From NCBI GenBank assembly GCA_005281725.1, contig SSBO01000009.1:2239861-2303860 (forward strand): a stretch of 64,000 bases of DNA. The letters are read 5' to 3'. The stretch's first letter is position 1, and every line of letters begins with the position of its first letter. This document shows positions 25,701 through 37,375 of this stretch, piece by piece. Position numbers and translations under genes: made by a program. Below the pieces are notes generated by a model. It was not told where the DNA came from and ran no database searches. It saw nothing but the letters and a program-made list of their open reading frames with translations. The DNA is from Wuchereria bancrofti. Its lineage: Eukaryota; Nematoda; Chromadorea; Rhabditida; Onchocercidae.

Positions 25701-27165
25701 AAAGAAAACCTCAGCAGTTGTACCACATTTTGCCATATGTTCTAGTGTTTTCACGATATGATTATCAATGTAAGAGCGCTTAAAACCATCCAAACTAATT
25801 ACTAATAATGGCTTTCGGATAAAACTAAAAAGATTTACTTATTAGCAAATTAAAATATAACCTAAGTTAATTAGTAGTATTAGTAGTAATAATAATAGTA
25901 ATAGTAATAATTAATAACAAAACAACGATAATAATAATAATTTTATTAGAAACTTATTATGATTTTATTAAAACAGACTTATTTTAATTTTATCAAAACT
26001 GTCTTATCAAATTTTTGTTCACTAATAAATCCTAAATGAAATAATACTATATTTTTTGCACCTAAATTTATTCAGCCTAGAAAGAGTATGCAAAGAAAGT
26101 AGGACTAATTAATTTATTTTAATTAATTCATTTAAATAAAACTACACGAATTAGATATAATTTTAAATGTGAATTAGTACGAATTTAATGCAAATTAGAA
26201 TTAGCTTAATGTGAATTAGATATAATTTTGAAGTAGTAAAATTGTAGTAAAAGTAAAAAGGTTCTCTCTTTTTATTATAATAATGATAAACTATTGATTC
26301 AAAAAAAAGAAGCCTTGTTGATTCATTTTGCTCTTAAATTACATTTGGTAAAAGATTTATTTTCTAATAAATCAATAAGAATCGGCTAAAACCTATAAAC
26401 AAAAATATTGGAAAACGAATAAAAATAACGGACTATTTTCTTTGGTATAATTTTACTGCTTTAAAATCACATCTAACACATATTAAATTATAGTTTTACT
26501 CAAAAATTAAAAATGAAAATTTTATGTAAATTTAAAAAATCAAAAAAAAAGCAAGAAAAGCATACTCAGCTTTATGACATTTTATTGAGCAATCTTCATT
26601 GAACCATAATTCTTCTTTTTTCTAAAATTTGTTCTCGCATGAAAATATGATGCTTACTAATTTTGCTAATTAATTAATGGTTGAAAATTTGATATGCAAT
26701 ATTCTAGGATTAATTTGATTTAAAAAGCTATTAATATCATACATATTCAGATTTTACTCAGAGATTATTTATTAATACTAATAAAAAATGATCATTAATC
26801 GTTGCTAAAAATATTCATCGATTTATTAAAGAAATGTTTCATCACATTATAATAACACATTTTTTTCTTGAAAAAAGAAATCTTTTCCTTTAAATTTTGA
26901 AAAAAACCGTAAATAATTTTTTTTTTATATTTATGTGTAATTACAAAATTATAAAAGTGATTCACTTTATTTAACTAAAAATAATACCTGAATTATTATT
27001 GAAATTATTTTTTCAAAAAAAGAAAAATACCTTAAAATTGTCCCATCGCGGAAAAAGAAAAATAAACATCAAACTAAAACCAATTATCATTATTAGTAAA
27101 ATAATACCAAATAGCGGAAAGTTTGTTTTTTTATTTTTAAAAATTCTCTGAACTTGTACATCCAT
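19761..27165 (-). CDS. Ectonucleotide pyrophosphatase/phosphodiesterase, ENPP family (18 exons)
   Basis: Type II membrane ecto-enzyme that cleaves phosphodiester/pyrophosphate bonds. Exons, 5' to 3' on the - strand: 27165-27031, 26621-26566, 25824-25710, 25368-25195, 24984-24909, 24741-24677, 24367-24266, 24056-23948, 23632-23510, 23127-22971, 22777-22623, 22411-22269, 22148-22042, 21822-21704, 21292-21248, 21076-20929, 20367-20220, 19943-19761; 719 aa, all phases agree. Residues 16-38 form a signal anchor after a short basic cytosolic tail. A short linker with Cys56 and Cys60 replaces the somatomedin-B domains of vertebrate ENPP1-3. The catalytic domain shows SLDGF (Asp76), YPTKTFPNHYS (nucleophile Thr112), QPDVVAH (Asp231, His235), LSDHG (Asp276, His277) and RDHGYD (His383), so both zinc sites look intact. 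The C-terminal nuclease-like domain is present (GPIYDFDDN; LRDIELLTGLEFLP near the end). Similar genes exist in C. elegans. Substrate cannot be told. Confidence 0.93.
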
Positions 27166-27168
27166 ATC
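27166..27168 (-). promoter_or_regulatory. Acceptor next to the ENPP start codon
   Basis: On the - strand the sequence TATTACAG-AT precedes ATG (27165), placing an AG acceptor two bases before the start. This is the usual position of a spliced-leader acceptor in nematodes; no upstream exon is visible. Confidence 0.45.
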
Positions 27169-27202
27169 TGTAATATCAGTTAAAATTATCGAAGTTAACT
27201 AA

Positions 27203-30200
27203 TTTCAAAATTATAAATTCGGACGATTGATTAACTGTTTGAGCAACCAAATAAAAATCATTTTTCTTTGTCTTTTTTTTTCTTTGCAAAAATAAATTCA
27301 AAGACTAAAATATAATGCAGTATTTCAATATGCAATATTTTGAAATTAAATTTGGGTGTAATAAATTGTCAAAGCAATAAAATGATTTTTTTTTTCAAAG
27401 AAAGAAAAATAAGGAAACAGAAAGGAAATAATATGAAAGAAAAGAATTTCTTTGAAAGAAAAAAGAATGAAATCAAAAATAAAACGAAGAAAATATTAGT
27501 CAATGATTTGTTTAAATTATTTTTTATAGCGATTTTATATTCTCTACTAAAAAAACAAAAACAAAAATAAAAATTTGCAAATAATTGCGACATATTCGTA
27601 AATTCTTAGCAATAATAACAAAAAAAAAGGTAATAGTAAGAAATCACAATTTCTTCATCTCTTTTGGAATTCATTTAAAAAAAAAGAAGTGCAATAACTG
27701 TGAACAACTATGTTTTTTTCAATTTTACTATGTGAAATTTATTAATTACCATTAAATCAAGAGAGAGGGAGAGAGAGAGGAAAGGAAAATACATTATATA
27801 GAGAGGAAGAGATATTATCGAAGAATATCGAAGAACATTTCAAATTTTCTCCTCTCTTTCCTAAAAGCCTTACTCTGCTCTCTTAGTCATCATTGATCCA
27901 TCACAAATCGTTGTATCTAATCAATAACTCATTGATCCATCATATAATCACTGTATCTAATCAATAACTCATTAATCCATCATATAATGATGGATTGTAT
28001 CTAGTCAATAATTCATTATATATTTCCAGTAGTAATGATTAATTTTGAAAAACCTTTGCTTTTGTTCGATTTTGAAAAATCTCTTCCCATCTCATTCATT
28101 AGATCTTCATCGACATCCATTATTAATATACAATGTTGCCGCATAGTGAATTGTAAGTTGTGATAAGAATTACGATATGATATGATCAGGAAATAATAAT
28201 AATAATAATTGATAATAATATCAGAAAAGAAAACAATCAAATACAGAATTATTTGTTTTAGATTATTCCTTGATTAATTCTTTTCAGATATATTTTTTCT
28301 TTTCAATAATTCTCGACAATATTCCTTCCAATTCTTCGTATCACTTCTTGCCTTTACTTCATTTCAGTAACTGATCAAGTATTGATTGATATATTTATCA
28401 ACGAAGAAGAGCACAATCAGTTACAAAAATTTCCTCCCTAAATTACATTTTAAACAATTTTACACAAGAATTTTCTCTTTCTCAACTAACTAATTCCATT
28501 TTCAAATAAAATGTAATAATAAATTTCTAATCTAGAAAAAACAAAATGAAAAAAATTGAAATATTTTCCTCTTTTTTATCTTATTTTTTTCTCGTTCTTC
28601 TCTTTAGCTTCTTTTTTTTTTTCTGTTTTACTCTTTTAACCTGTCCTCAATATGTGTTAGCAGAAACAGTAATAATGACAAAAGTGTAACTTAATCAACA
28701 ATTTCAAACAAGTTTTCTAATTTAAGACAGAAAAAAAAGAGGAAGAAAAATTCATTTTATTTTAACATTTTTAAGAAAATAAAATTGAACATTTAGGAAA
28801 ACGAAGGTATATATTAAAACTTGTCATTCTGTTACAATATTTAATCTATTAATCACATTTCATAATAAAATTTTAGAGAGGGAAACGAGAGAGAAAGAGA
28901 AGGTAGTAATTTAATTAAAACATTACAAAAGTTATTACAAATGTAGGAATTTTATGTTATCGTTGTTTTGGGGAGAAAAAATGAAACATTTTAAATGTTT
29001 CAATTAGTTTCAATCAAATTACAATGTAAATTGTTACTCTTTAATTAATTAACTATTCTTTTTGCTTCATTTTAATTATGTTCCAAGTAAATAAGGCTAA
29101 TTTGATTTATAAATATCGTTGGATGATGAAATCTATATGCATAAATTACTTAAATGAATATTTATACTTCTTTAATTAATCAAATCTTTAAAATTTCATA
29201 AAATTTTGAGCAGTAATTGTTAATTTCCTGTAGAAATTATGGAAATTATATATATATATATAATTTCAAAATGAGAAAAAAAAGTAATATATCATTGATT
29301 ATTTGTGCAATTTAAACAATCATTTAGCAGTAAATCAAATAAATGATAAATGTTTATAACTTTTAACTTCTAATTGATTGAGAAAAAAGAAAAATCCTCT
29401 TTTTAATTCTTTAGAGAAAAAAATTACTCATATTATTATAATAATATCTTATCCGGCAAAAAATTTATTCAATCCTGCTCATTTTTTAATTATTTCAATT
29501 TTTAATTTGTTTTTTTTTATTTTTGTTGCATTTTCGTTAAACTTCTTTCTTTACTTTTTCTCTATTATTATGATTTTAATTATTGTCATTCTGAATTGAA
29601 ATAATCTTAAATATTGTTTACTATTCTAAAATCCAATTGATTCAACAAATTAATCGAATTTTTAGATGAAAAATGATGAAAAATGAGAAATTAGAGCAAA
29701 TTTGAAAGTATGAAAGAAAAAAAGGACTCAGCGGAGAAATTATTCCGGTTTTCAATTTAGAAATCCGGTTAGATGATTTATTTTAGGCATACATAGTCTT
29801 TTACAATATAAAAACATTTACCTATGATGTTCAATTCACTTTTTCTTATAAATTTTTTAACTTTAAAGTCATTTTTGGGCGAAGAAAGTAGCCCATTTTA
29901 GATTTTTTGTCAACATTTTGTCAACAAGTAATAAGCATTCCAAAAAGCAACAATGTTAGCATAAATTTTTTGATCGTCATTTAATTCATTTTGATGAATA
30001 GATGATAAAATATCTATTCAATCATATTAACATGAATTATTAATTTGAAACAAAAATTTCAATTTCAAAAATAGGAAAAAATAAAAAATTTTAAAAGTAA
30101 GACTAAAAGAATTTCAAATAACAAATCAATATTAATAAGTCTTATTAAATTATTTTAAGACCGTTATTTTGTTGGGATTAATTTAATTGTTATTAAAATT

Positions 30201-32018
30201 CACCAATTATTATTTCGTTAATTAAAATGAATTAAAATACATAGAAAGAAAAAAAAATGATTGAATAAAGTGAAATGAGAGAAGAATTCAATAATTTCTC
30301 AGCAAGTGCAACGAACTAACAAAAATAACCGAAATGAAAATATTTTGGTTTTCGTTTTTCTTTTTTCCTTTTTTTTCTACCTATAAAAGATGAAATGAAA
30401 ACATATGAAACAGTAATGCAAACACGAATTACAAAAGTGAAATTTATATCAAATTATTGTTATGAGAAGGATAAGATGGATGCCATATATTACTTAATCT
30501 AATTTAATCTGACCTTAGCCACTAATTCAACAATTATAAATCGTTATATCTCTTTTTTTTTTAGCACTACTATAAAAACAATCCTAAATTCATTGTAATT
30601 TAATTAGTAAACAATCTAGTATAAACAACAATTGTTTATCCGTAAACAATCATTATATCGTATGTCAGCGCAACTATTTAATAAACATTTGAAATGAAAA
30701 TTAAACCATCTGTTTAAATTTATAATTTTCTTGTACAATTTTATTTTTCATCTAAAAAAATTTGAGAATTTATGAGATATTATTATTAATATGTATTACT
30801 AATATGTTTGATTTACTACTATGGCTAATATGTTTGAATAATTTAAAATGATAAATTATCTAATTCAACCAATTCAAAAGGAACATAAAAACTTCAGCCT
30901 TAATTATTTTAAAATTAAATCAACAGTTGCAAACAAAAGAGAAATATAAATGAAGTAATGGAAATTTTAATATACTTTTGCATATTAGTTAAAATAAAAG
31001 ATGCGATCTGAAGAAAACAATAATTAATGTTCTGATTAGCAAATTTTTCTAATTTAATTATGTGAATTTTAAAATTGATTAGATTTCTCAATGCATTAAT
31101 TTTGATGATATAATATCTTAATAATAACATATACCATTATTCCTTTATAATTCAGTTAAACATATTTTTTTATCAGTTTAAATTTATTATTGTCATAATC
31201 ATCAAAATCATTTCGATAATGAATTTCAGATTTTAAAGAATTTAAAAATGCTATCACTTTGATAATTGTGTTCTGCCATCCGAAAATTACATCTTATTCC
31301 TTTTATTAAAGGTTATTTCCGTTAAACAATTAAAGTTTTTATTTCCATTAATTGATTTATTATTCCTATAACTGATTACTTTGTTTAAATTATTTCGTTT
31401 AAATCTTCATTTAAATCGACACCAAATTATAATATAATATTATATATAACTAACAATTTTTTCTAGATCTAATACAATTTAAAAATATATTACAGTCTTA
31501 AGTATATTCACATATAATTAATTTATATGTAGTAAATATTCTAATCAAAATACATTGTTAATTTTAATTTATCATCAATTAGTACATTTATGACTTTTCC
31601 TTGATCATTTCTTATTAAGCACTTATTTGTTTGATTATTTGCTACTATTTATTCAAAAATTTATCATCAGTTGAAATTAAATTCATCAAAAATTGCTATC
31701 AATTAATTTATAAATATTTTTTTACGTATTAATACAAAATATTTTTTTAGTATTAAAATTTCTTTATTTTTTCAAAAAAGAAAAAATTTTTTCGCCAAAT
31801 TTAAATATTAATAATTTAAATGATTAATGCTGCATTTTAGCATTCAAACGCTTTTTTCTGTCGCAATTAGTAATTTTTAATATTAATAAAATTTAATAAT
31901 ATCAATTAGTAATTTCTAATAATAGCAAAATTGAATAATTAATTATTAATTTTTTTAATTTTCTCTATTATGTAAATTTACAAAAAAAAAAGATTAATTT
32001 TTTTTAGTACAATTTAAA
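27203..32018. other. Gene-poor spacer between ENPP and phosphatase genes
   Basis: About 4.8 kb of AT-rich sequence. Apart from the tandem repeat at 27889-28018, short (GA)n tracts near 27762-27782 and 28877-28901, and a (TA)n tract at 29249-29262, nothing was recognised. It must contain the ENPP promoter. Confidence 0.5.
27889..28018. repeat. Tandem repeat, 3 copies of ~41-46 bp
   Basis: Three consecutive copies of a unit containing TGATCCATCA...TGTATCTAATCAATAA; the third copy has an added TGATGGAT segment that can pair with TCCATCA next to it. Located about 750 bases upstream of the ENPP start codon. Confidence 0.75.
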
Positions 32019-32024
32019 TTTATT
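32019..32024 (-). terminator. Polyadenylation signal of the phosphatase gene
   Basis: TTTATT on the + strand reads AATAAA on the - strand, 90 bases past the stop codon ending at 32114. Confidence 0.5.
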
Positions 32025-32113
32025 AAAAAGATTTTTTTTTTTCAAATACATATATGAACAATTCTACAGTAATGAAATCACATGTATTACTGATAACGCT
32101 TATCATTATTTGA

Positions 32114-35100
32114 TTACGTAGAATTACTTGGTTGTTGCTTATCTTTTGTTAAACGTTCATTAAATTTTTTCAAATATCTTTCATAATCACGTCGAAACCG
32201 TCGTGTAAGTGTATCGTGTGGCAATGATTTAAATGTTTGCATATATTCAATTAGGCAAATATGTATAAATATGTACTGTAATACTGATTGCACCGAATGT
32301 AATCGTTGATGACGAATCTCTTTAACAATCTATAGCGATAATTATTAATTAATTGATTACTAATTATTAATTAATTCATTAATGGATTACTAATTATCAC
32401 TATTAATTGTTATTTACTATCATTATCATTAGTATTATTGTTATTATTATATATCATTATATAAATTATTATCATTGCTATATCACTACTAGTTGTTATT
32501 TGCTATCATTATTATTACTATTGTTATATATAATGATGTCAATTATTATCATTACTATATCACTATTGTTATTTATTATTATTAGCAGTATTTTTAATGA
32601 ACGAATTATTATTATTATTTAAATTGCCATGATGACAATAATTTTTTGAAATGGTTTCTCATACATATATATATAATCAGATTACACGATTTCATCATAT
32701 TATTAATATTTTCTGATTTCATAAATGTTTATCACTAATTTAGATTATATTTGTCGTTCTTTTCATTTGTTTATTTTTTTTTTTTTTGTTTCATTTATAT
32801 TTATAAAAAAATAATCCGTTTTGCTGTTAAATTAAATGAAAAATAATTTGATGAAATTATAATTATAAAAGGGTGAAATGATAATTAATCAAAAATTAAT
32901 ATTTATCTGTAACACAAACAATCTATTTGAATTTCTTTTGATTTATTGTATTTTGTATCAATTTGATCATTCTTTTATATAATATATAGAACTAATAAGT
33001 AATCGTATTGTATTAAATAATTGCTGTTAAAAAAGAAAGAAAAAATTATTCTTTTTGCAATAAATAATAAAAAAACAATTTTTTTTTTTTGTTTGTTTAT
33101 TTGAAAGATTATTTTGTAAATAATATGAAAGGATTAGTTTAACATTGAAAGAACTAACATCAGGCGGTGAAACGGTGCCTTCTTCATTAAGTCGATCAAT
33201 GGCATAATCAACGGCGCAAAGTGTACCTGTTCGACCGATACCAGCCGAACAATGTACAACAATTGGTCCTTTTTCATTTAGTATTTTTAATTTTGTAATT
33301 AATGCAACTACTGGTGCACCGGAACGTGGTGATGAACGATCCGGCCAATTTAACCATTTGTAGTGATATACCTGATGTGTATCACCTCTATAATACCTTT
33401 TAATCTATTATTTTATTAGTAATAATAATTAAACAGATAATTTAAAATTAAAAAATAAAGTGTTTTTTTTTCTTTTTTAAAATATAGTTGAGGTTAAAAA
33501 AAAAAGATTAATTATATAACTAAGAAATTAATGAAATTATTCATCGTACTCTAATCGTACACTCATTATTTGACAGGTAATCGAGTCTAAATGTTGGCCA
33601 TCTCTTTCATTTTTCACAGTAATTCCACCATATCGAGCTTTTTCACCAGTTGTCAAAGGATAATATTCGGCGCATTTTGATTCACCGTCTTCGATAAAAT
33701 CGCATAACATTACGATTGCTTTTACTTCTTCCTCAAAAAAGGAGAAAAAAAATTTTTTTTAAAGGTAAAATGTGAGAAGGAAGAAGAAAAAAGAAAGATA
33801 AAATATCAAGAAATTATTGTCATATTAAAAATATTTTCAAAAAGTATTTGTTCTTTATTAATATTTACATAATTGTAAACTTATTTTAAAAAAGAATTGT
33901 GTAAAAAGTAAATAAATGGAATGATAATTTGTCATTGTTAAGTAAAGTAATTTATAAAGTTAGTTTAAAAAAAAAAAAATACCAAATGTACTAAAAAAAA
34001 AATGTGTGTTTAAATATAGCTTGAAATTCACACATATCAGTTTGCTTTAACAAATTGCTGCACGCTTCCACCCACACACGTACTACGTAACCATCCGGAA
34101 AATATATGTTTACACTCAGATATTTACGAAAATCTACGCGTAACGGATATTTAAGAATATCCACCAAAGCACACAGATACACTCACTCAAGTATTCACAT
34201 ATACACCAACTCAGGTAACTAAATACCTACCTGTCAAAATCCAAAGATATACTTAGCAAACATCACGCATTTACACCTACCCATATCTACCACCGTACAC
34301 TTACCCACCAGAACCCATAGATACATCTACTCAGATACTCACGTATACTGCACCTGCTGACACCTGAGTTTACTCAGGTGTATAGGTAGGTGGGTATACA
34401 CCCTCCCATTCAGGCAGCAACCACACACCCACACACCTACCCACAGAATATACTTTCTTGGGCATCTATACGCTTATTTACACAGACACACACACACATG
34501 TACGTATATTTAACGGATGATATTAATAATCCATCAATGTGGAGAAAAATTTCGGGTAAAATGTTAGAGTGAATTAATTTAATAAATACCTTAAAAATCA
34601 TCCACCAGAAATCTTCGATAGTTTCTTCAAGTGGTCCTTGCGTACAAATGTATCGTCTATTAGCCGAGAGTTGAACCCAATTAGCATGAATGTAATCATT
34701 GTTTCTTGGACGATCCTTCAACACTACTCGCGTTTTATCGAGACACATCACATCAGTGTATCTTAAATTAAATATATTATTACTAAGTTGTTTTATTTCA
34801 AATTAAATTAATTCTAATTTATTAAAATTGCAAGAATAAATTGAAATCAACAAATGTTTTAATTTGTTACTCTTTTCGAATATAATATTTCAGTTATTTA
34901 TGTCAAAAATAATATACATTAGTATAATTATTATAGTTAAGATGTATTTGTTTATTTAATACTATTTATTTCATAAAGTGGCATTTTTTTTTCAGATTAA
35001 ATGTTATAATTGAAATTTTGTCAATTATTTTATTGATAAAATTATGCAAATTTATTTTACAAAATAGTTATGAAAAGAGATAAATATTTTTATTTAACAA

Positions 35101-37375
35101 AAAAAAATGATTTAAACAATTTATTCTATTTTGCGGAATAATTTAAATAATTATTAATGGTAATTTTATTACATAATATATACAAAGTTTTATCCTACAA
35201 ATCATTTTATAACTTAATAAGATTCAATTAAACGAATCAAAAATTAATAATTTATAATCATTATAATGATAACAATTTACCGATTTTTAGCAGGATATCG
35301 ATCAAACATAATCGTTGTAATTTCAGGTGGTAAAAATTTTCGAATAGTTGCAAAATCTTTCAATATCGGTCGTAAACCTCTACGACAAATGGTTCTAACA
35401 CATTCAAAAGCATTATCACCAATCTTATCAGTAACTGCTATAGCATCTTTGTATGCTTAAAAATGAAATTTTTATCATTTTAATCAGAAAAAAAACGGCT
35501 GCATATTTTATTGTATAATACTTATTTATAAAGTTTTATCTTGTAAAGCTTTTTATAATTTAATGCAATTCACATGATTAAAAGAATTAAAAATTATAAT
35601 AAAATTAAAATATCATTCTTAGAATTTTTGATGATTAAAAACTTGAATATATGCTTTGGATATTAATAAAATACTAAATTAGAATTTATTGTGATTAATT
35701 AAAATAATTTTAACATAGAAAGAATTAATTTATCACCTGAATCAAGCTCAAGATCAACTTCTTTAACTGCTTCATCTTTAATATATGTTTTTCTTCTTTC
35801 TTCACCTTTTATACCACGTATTACTTTAAATCTTTCTCTTGATCTCTGAAATTAAATCAATCAATTTAAATTTCAATCTAATACAATAATAATAAATAGT
35901 ACAATAATAGTTTAATGCTTATAAATTATTATAATATTAGCGATAACATTAATTTCAACTAATTAATTGAATAACGGTAGCACACTGTAAGTTACAAAAG
36001 AGCATTAATAATTAGTTATTACTGATAAATATTACTTTTTTGAAAACAAAAAAGAAAAAAACAGATCAAAACAAAAAAACTTACACCTTTCCCTTTTCGT
36101 GATCTGAAAAAAGATTTGACTTCATTTAATCCTTTTTCCTATTTTTTTGAACTAATTATAGGAGCTAATAAAATAGATTTTGACAATAATATTTAAAATT
36201 AAATTTAAATTCTTTTTTTCGAAAAAAAAGAAAAATTTTGTACAATTTCAATCTGAAAACTAAAAACAAAAATTAGGGGAAAAGTTAAAATGTTTATAAA
36301 TTCATCAATGTTTACTGTGAAATACTTACATTGCACGAAATTTTTGACTTGGGCGCCGGAAAGTTGGACGTTCGGTTACTATAAATTATTTAAATTTTTA
36401 TATTTGCTCTAAAAGTATTTTTAATATTATTAATATTTATATTCTCAATTTTTTTAGTCAAATTTTTATATTTTTTCTAAAAATATTTTTGTTATTGTTA
36501 GTATTTCTGTTGTTATCAATATATTATCAAAACAATATATTTATTATTGTTATTACTATTATCATTACCATCATCTATTGTTATTATCATTATTATTTAT
36601 TCACTTATTTATCACTATTACTTATTGTTATTATTACTACTGTCATTGATTATTGTTATTATTATCATCATTATCATATTAATATCTGTTTATTCATTTA
36701 ACTATCAGTATTATTACTGGTTATTATTATTAACATTTCAATTTCATACTCAAAATCATAATCTGCTTTTTATTACTATGATAAAATAAAAAAGTATAAA
36801 TGCTAATGAATTGCTAAAACAATAAACAACCGAAAAAAAAATTAATATTCGTCTATGCTTAATTTATTTTTATGCAAATTGCTATTAGCATAAATATATT
36901 TGTTAAAATTTTTGGCTAACATAAAGAATTGACATGCATTTATTAGTTTTGATAAAATATTCGATAAAAATGAGTAAACATATATATTTGCATAAACAAT
37001 TTAACATGAAAAGAATATGAAATTTCAAATGCATTGTATTTCAAAATTATTATTATTGTTACTACTATTATCATTACCATCATCTATTGTTATTATCATT
37101 ATTATTTATTCACTTAATTTATTTAAGCCGATTTTATTTTTTGGTTTTCAATTATTTCATTAATATTTTTGTTGTATTAAATAAAACTTTTTAAAAAAAA
37201 ATTAAGTAACTTTTTATTTTGAGTAAGTTTTTAAGTATGTTCAAATAAGTTTGGAATTTAAAAAAATATAGAAATAATGAATGATAGAATTAATTTTAAT
37301 TAATATACCATCTTCTTCGCATGTAACCAATTCGCTTCCGTCATCTTTCAATTGCTTCCGATGTCGCGTTGTAGT
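32114..37375 (-). CDS. Protein tyrosine phosphatase, single catalytic domain (9 exons, N-terminus not found)
   Basis: Exons, 5' to 3' on the - strand: 37375-37309, 36378-36330, 36103-36085, 35845-35737, 35455-35281, 34761-34590, 33731-33561, 33404-33159, 32329-32114; 407 residues seen, phases agree. The first ~80 residues form a polar, basic linker (RKGKGRSRERFK). The catalytic domain follows: NRYTDVMCLDKTRV (phosphotyrosine loop), NDYIHANWV, YICTQGPLEETIEDFWWMI, VYHYKWLNWPD with the WPD acid, HCSAGIGRTGT with catalytic Cys and Arg, and a Q-loop in QRLHSVQSVLQY. The enzyme therefore looks active, acting on phosphotyrosine, probably in cytosol or nucleus; no membrane segment is seen in this part. 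Lone-domain PTPs of this layout are expanded in nematodes. The third exon is only 19 nt. No ATG is assigned; earlier exons should lie beyond 37375. One exon can read past its donor to VRLEYDE-stop, but splicing at 33561 gives the family's normal spacing. Confidence 0.9.
32400..32625. repeat. Irregular TTA/TCA trinucleotide tract
   Basis: Long run of ATT, ATC, ACT and GTT triplets. Open frames through it encode only I/L/S/Y runs and are not coding. Confidence 0.8.
34060..34520. repeat. C/A-rich degenerate repeat island in a phosphatase intron
   Basis: Within the intron 33732-34589 the + strand becomes rich in C and A, with repeated words such as ACACAC, CACCTAC, TACCCA, ACTCAGATA and ACACCCAC. 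Base composition differs sharply from the surrounding AT-rich introns. It looks like a decayed minisatellite; no exon is supported. Confidence 0.7.
34360..34381. repeat. Perfect 9-bp hairpin
   Basis: ACACCTGAG, loop TTTA, CTCAGGTGT. It sits inside the C/A-rich intron island and marks the point where the strand bias briefly flips (TAGGTAGGTGGG follows at 34383-34394). Confidence 0.75.
36480..36770. repeat. Irregular TTA/TCA trinucleotide tract
   Basis: Same type of tract, inside the first intron found of the phosphatase gene. Its segment 36541-36607 is repeated almost exactly at 37050-37116. Confidence 0.85.
37050..37116. repeat. Second copy of a 67-bp piece of the trinucleotide tract
   Basis: Matches 36541-36607 with one difference visible by eye, about 510 bases away in the same orientation, in the same intron. 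Confidence 0.85.

Noticed and set aside
33540..33561. Phosphatase exon read-through to VRLEYDE and a stop
   Set aside because: The residues look plausible, but splicing at 33561 to 33404 restores the normal spacing to the WPD loop and the full catalytic domain.
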